Shown here in pieces: positions 34,260-35,275 of a stretch of DNA of 35,275 nt; the stretch's first letter is position 1, and each line of letters begins with the position of its first letter. Origin of the DNA: Microbacteriaceae bacterium (GTDB taxonomy: Bacteria; Actinomycetota; Actinomycetes; Actinomycetales; Microbacteriaceae); assembly GCA_025465035.1 (NCBI GenBank), contig JAODMH010000089.1, positions 1 through 35,275 on the forward strand. Direction: 5' to 3'. The notes under the pieces were generated by a model. It worked only from the letters and a program-made list of their open reading frames with translations. It made no database searches and was not told the origin of the DNA. A program made the position numbers and the translations under genes.

Positions 34260-35275
34260 GATTCGGACGTCTCGGTCGGAACGAGCAGCGCCACTGGGTA
34301 CCGCTGGAACAGTTCCACCAGCTGGAGGCTTCCTCCGTCGAACTGTCGGTCGGCGATCAGGTCGGTCATCGGGCGGCCGGCGAGCACGATCGAGGTATCG
34401 CCCCATCCGCCTCGCCGCCGCAGGCCGAGGGGAAGCCGTGTCGCCACGGTCACGGCCTCGCCACGGTCGAAGGCGACGACGTGCCGCGCGGCGGAACCCA
34501 ACGCGGTGATCGGTGCGTATCGACTGAAGAACTCCGGATGATCGCGCCGAAGCCGCAGCGCGCGCGTGGTCACGAGAAGTTTCGCCGCACCCGTCTCGTC
34601 GACGGGAGGATGCGCGCCGGCATCCACGGCGGCCAGGTAGAGGCGGCGGATGTCGAAGTCCACCAGCCGTCGGTTGTCTGGATCGACCAGCGACGTCTCC
34701 CATAGCTCGCTGCCCTGGTACACATCCGGGACTCCCGGCGCGGTGAGCTGGATGAGCTTGGCGCTCAGCGAGTTCGACCAGCCCGGCTGCTCGACCAGGT
34801 CCAGTACCGAGCGAATGACGCCGGCCACCCGCTCGTCGTCGAAGGCGGCGTCGACGAGCGCGTGCATCCGACCTTCGAAGCTCTCGCGCGGTTCGCTCCA
34901 ACCGGTGGAGTCGCCCGCCTCGCGCGCCGCCTTCTCGGCGTAGGCGTGGAGGCGCTCGCGGCTGGCCGGCCAGGCGCCGATGATCGCCTCCCAGAGCAGT
35001 GCTTCGAGCGGCCCGTCGCCGAGCGGCACGAGAGCGCGAAGCTGCTCGAGCGCGGCCTCCCACTCCTCGGGGATCTCGGACAGCACCGTGATGCGCGCCC
35101 GCACGTCCTCGCCGCGTTTCGTGTCGTGGGTCGACAGGGTGGTGAGCGACGCCGGGAAGGCGGCCTGGCGCAGCTGCTGGCGCCGGTGGAATTCGTCGAT
35201 GCCGATCGAGAACTCGCTCGGGTCGGCGCCAACCTCGGTGAGCGAGCCGAGCCGGGTGTAGCGGTAGAACGCGGT
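34256..35275 (-). CDS. treY: Malto-oligosyltrehalose synthase, C-terminal part, truncated by window edge
   Basis: Open to base 35275: [72 protein letters not shown]...[27 protein letters not shown]; 4-nt overlap with treZ. Confidence 0.95.
   Translation of the reverse strand, partial: TAFYRYTRLGSLTEVGADPSEFSIGIDEFHRRQQLRQAAFPASLTTLSTHDTKRGEDVRARITVLSEIPEEWEAALEQLRALVPLGDGPLEALLWEAIIGAWPASRERLHAYAEKAAREAGDSTGWSEPRESFEGRMHALVDAAFDDERVAGVIRSVLDLVEQPGWSNSLSAKLIQLTAPGVPDVYQGSELWETSLVDPDNRRLVDFDIRRLYLAAVDAGAHPPVDETGAAKLLVTTRALRLRRDHPEFFSRYAPITALGSAARHVVAFDRGEAVTVATRLPLGLRRRGGWGDTSIVLAGRPMTDLIADRQFDGGSLQLVELFQRYPVALLVPTETSES

Noticed and set aside
32466-34541. 691-aa plus-strand ORF opposite treZ
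   Set aside because: Shadow ORF of high-GC coding DNA; the minus strand clearly encodes TreZ with conserved motifs, and the plus translation shows no recognisable domain.
32547-35063. 838-aa extended TreZ/TreY reading frame
   Set aside because: The N-terminal part runs through treY in the wrong frame; TreZ more likely starts at GTG 34259 with a 4-nt overlap with treY.
1-35275. CRISPR arrays, tRNA/rRNA genes, transposases, integrases, phage or toxin-antitoxin modules
   Set aside because: No regularly spaced direct repeats, no tRNA T-loop/cloverleaf pattern outside CDSs, and no such protein signatures were recognised in any frame.

Overview
This is a high-GC actinobacterial chromosome segment, most likely Microbacteriaceae-like. 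It is densely packed with ordinary chromosomal genes; I see no rRNA, tRNA, CRISPR, prophage or transposase. From left to right it holds: a truncated AlkB-like dioxygenase, CarD, a CPA1-type Na+/H+ antiporter, a DGPF/YCII protein, an XRE/MmyB-like regulator, an ArsR-SRPBCC-hydrolase operon, a DGPF + ECF42-like sigma factor operon, an FBP-domain protein, a YbaK-like protein, an LtrA-like remnant, a DUF222/HNH (13E12) gene, a methyltransferase, a frameshifted VOC gene, two TetR systems, an SDR, a GNAT, DUF3097, DUF1345, PspC, a Dps-like protein, a polysaccharide deacetylase, two aldo/keto reductases, a PaaI thioesterase, a CDF transporter, YceI, DUF1697, an M23 peptidase, a GT2, an MpaB-like oxygenase, DinB, a dienelactone hydrolase, a DyP peroxidase, TreZ and a partial TreY. 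The strongest non-obvious signals are: (1) an identical bipartite promoter-like element, TGTCGATC-N13-TTCGACGT, upstream of two DGPF genes 5 kb apart, implying a small ECF42 regulon; (2) matching LexA-like palindromes (TTCGAA-N6-TTCGAA) in front of alkB and the HNH gene; (3) several convincing regulator palindromes; (4) RNase M5/TOPRIM-like motifs in the uncharacterised DUF3097 protein; (5) an over-abundant GGATGC/GCATCC hexamer; (6) four convergent gene pairs whose stop codons interlock at CTAG. All product calls come from reading the translations; no database search was run.
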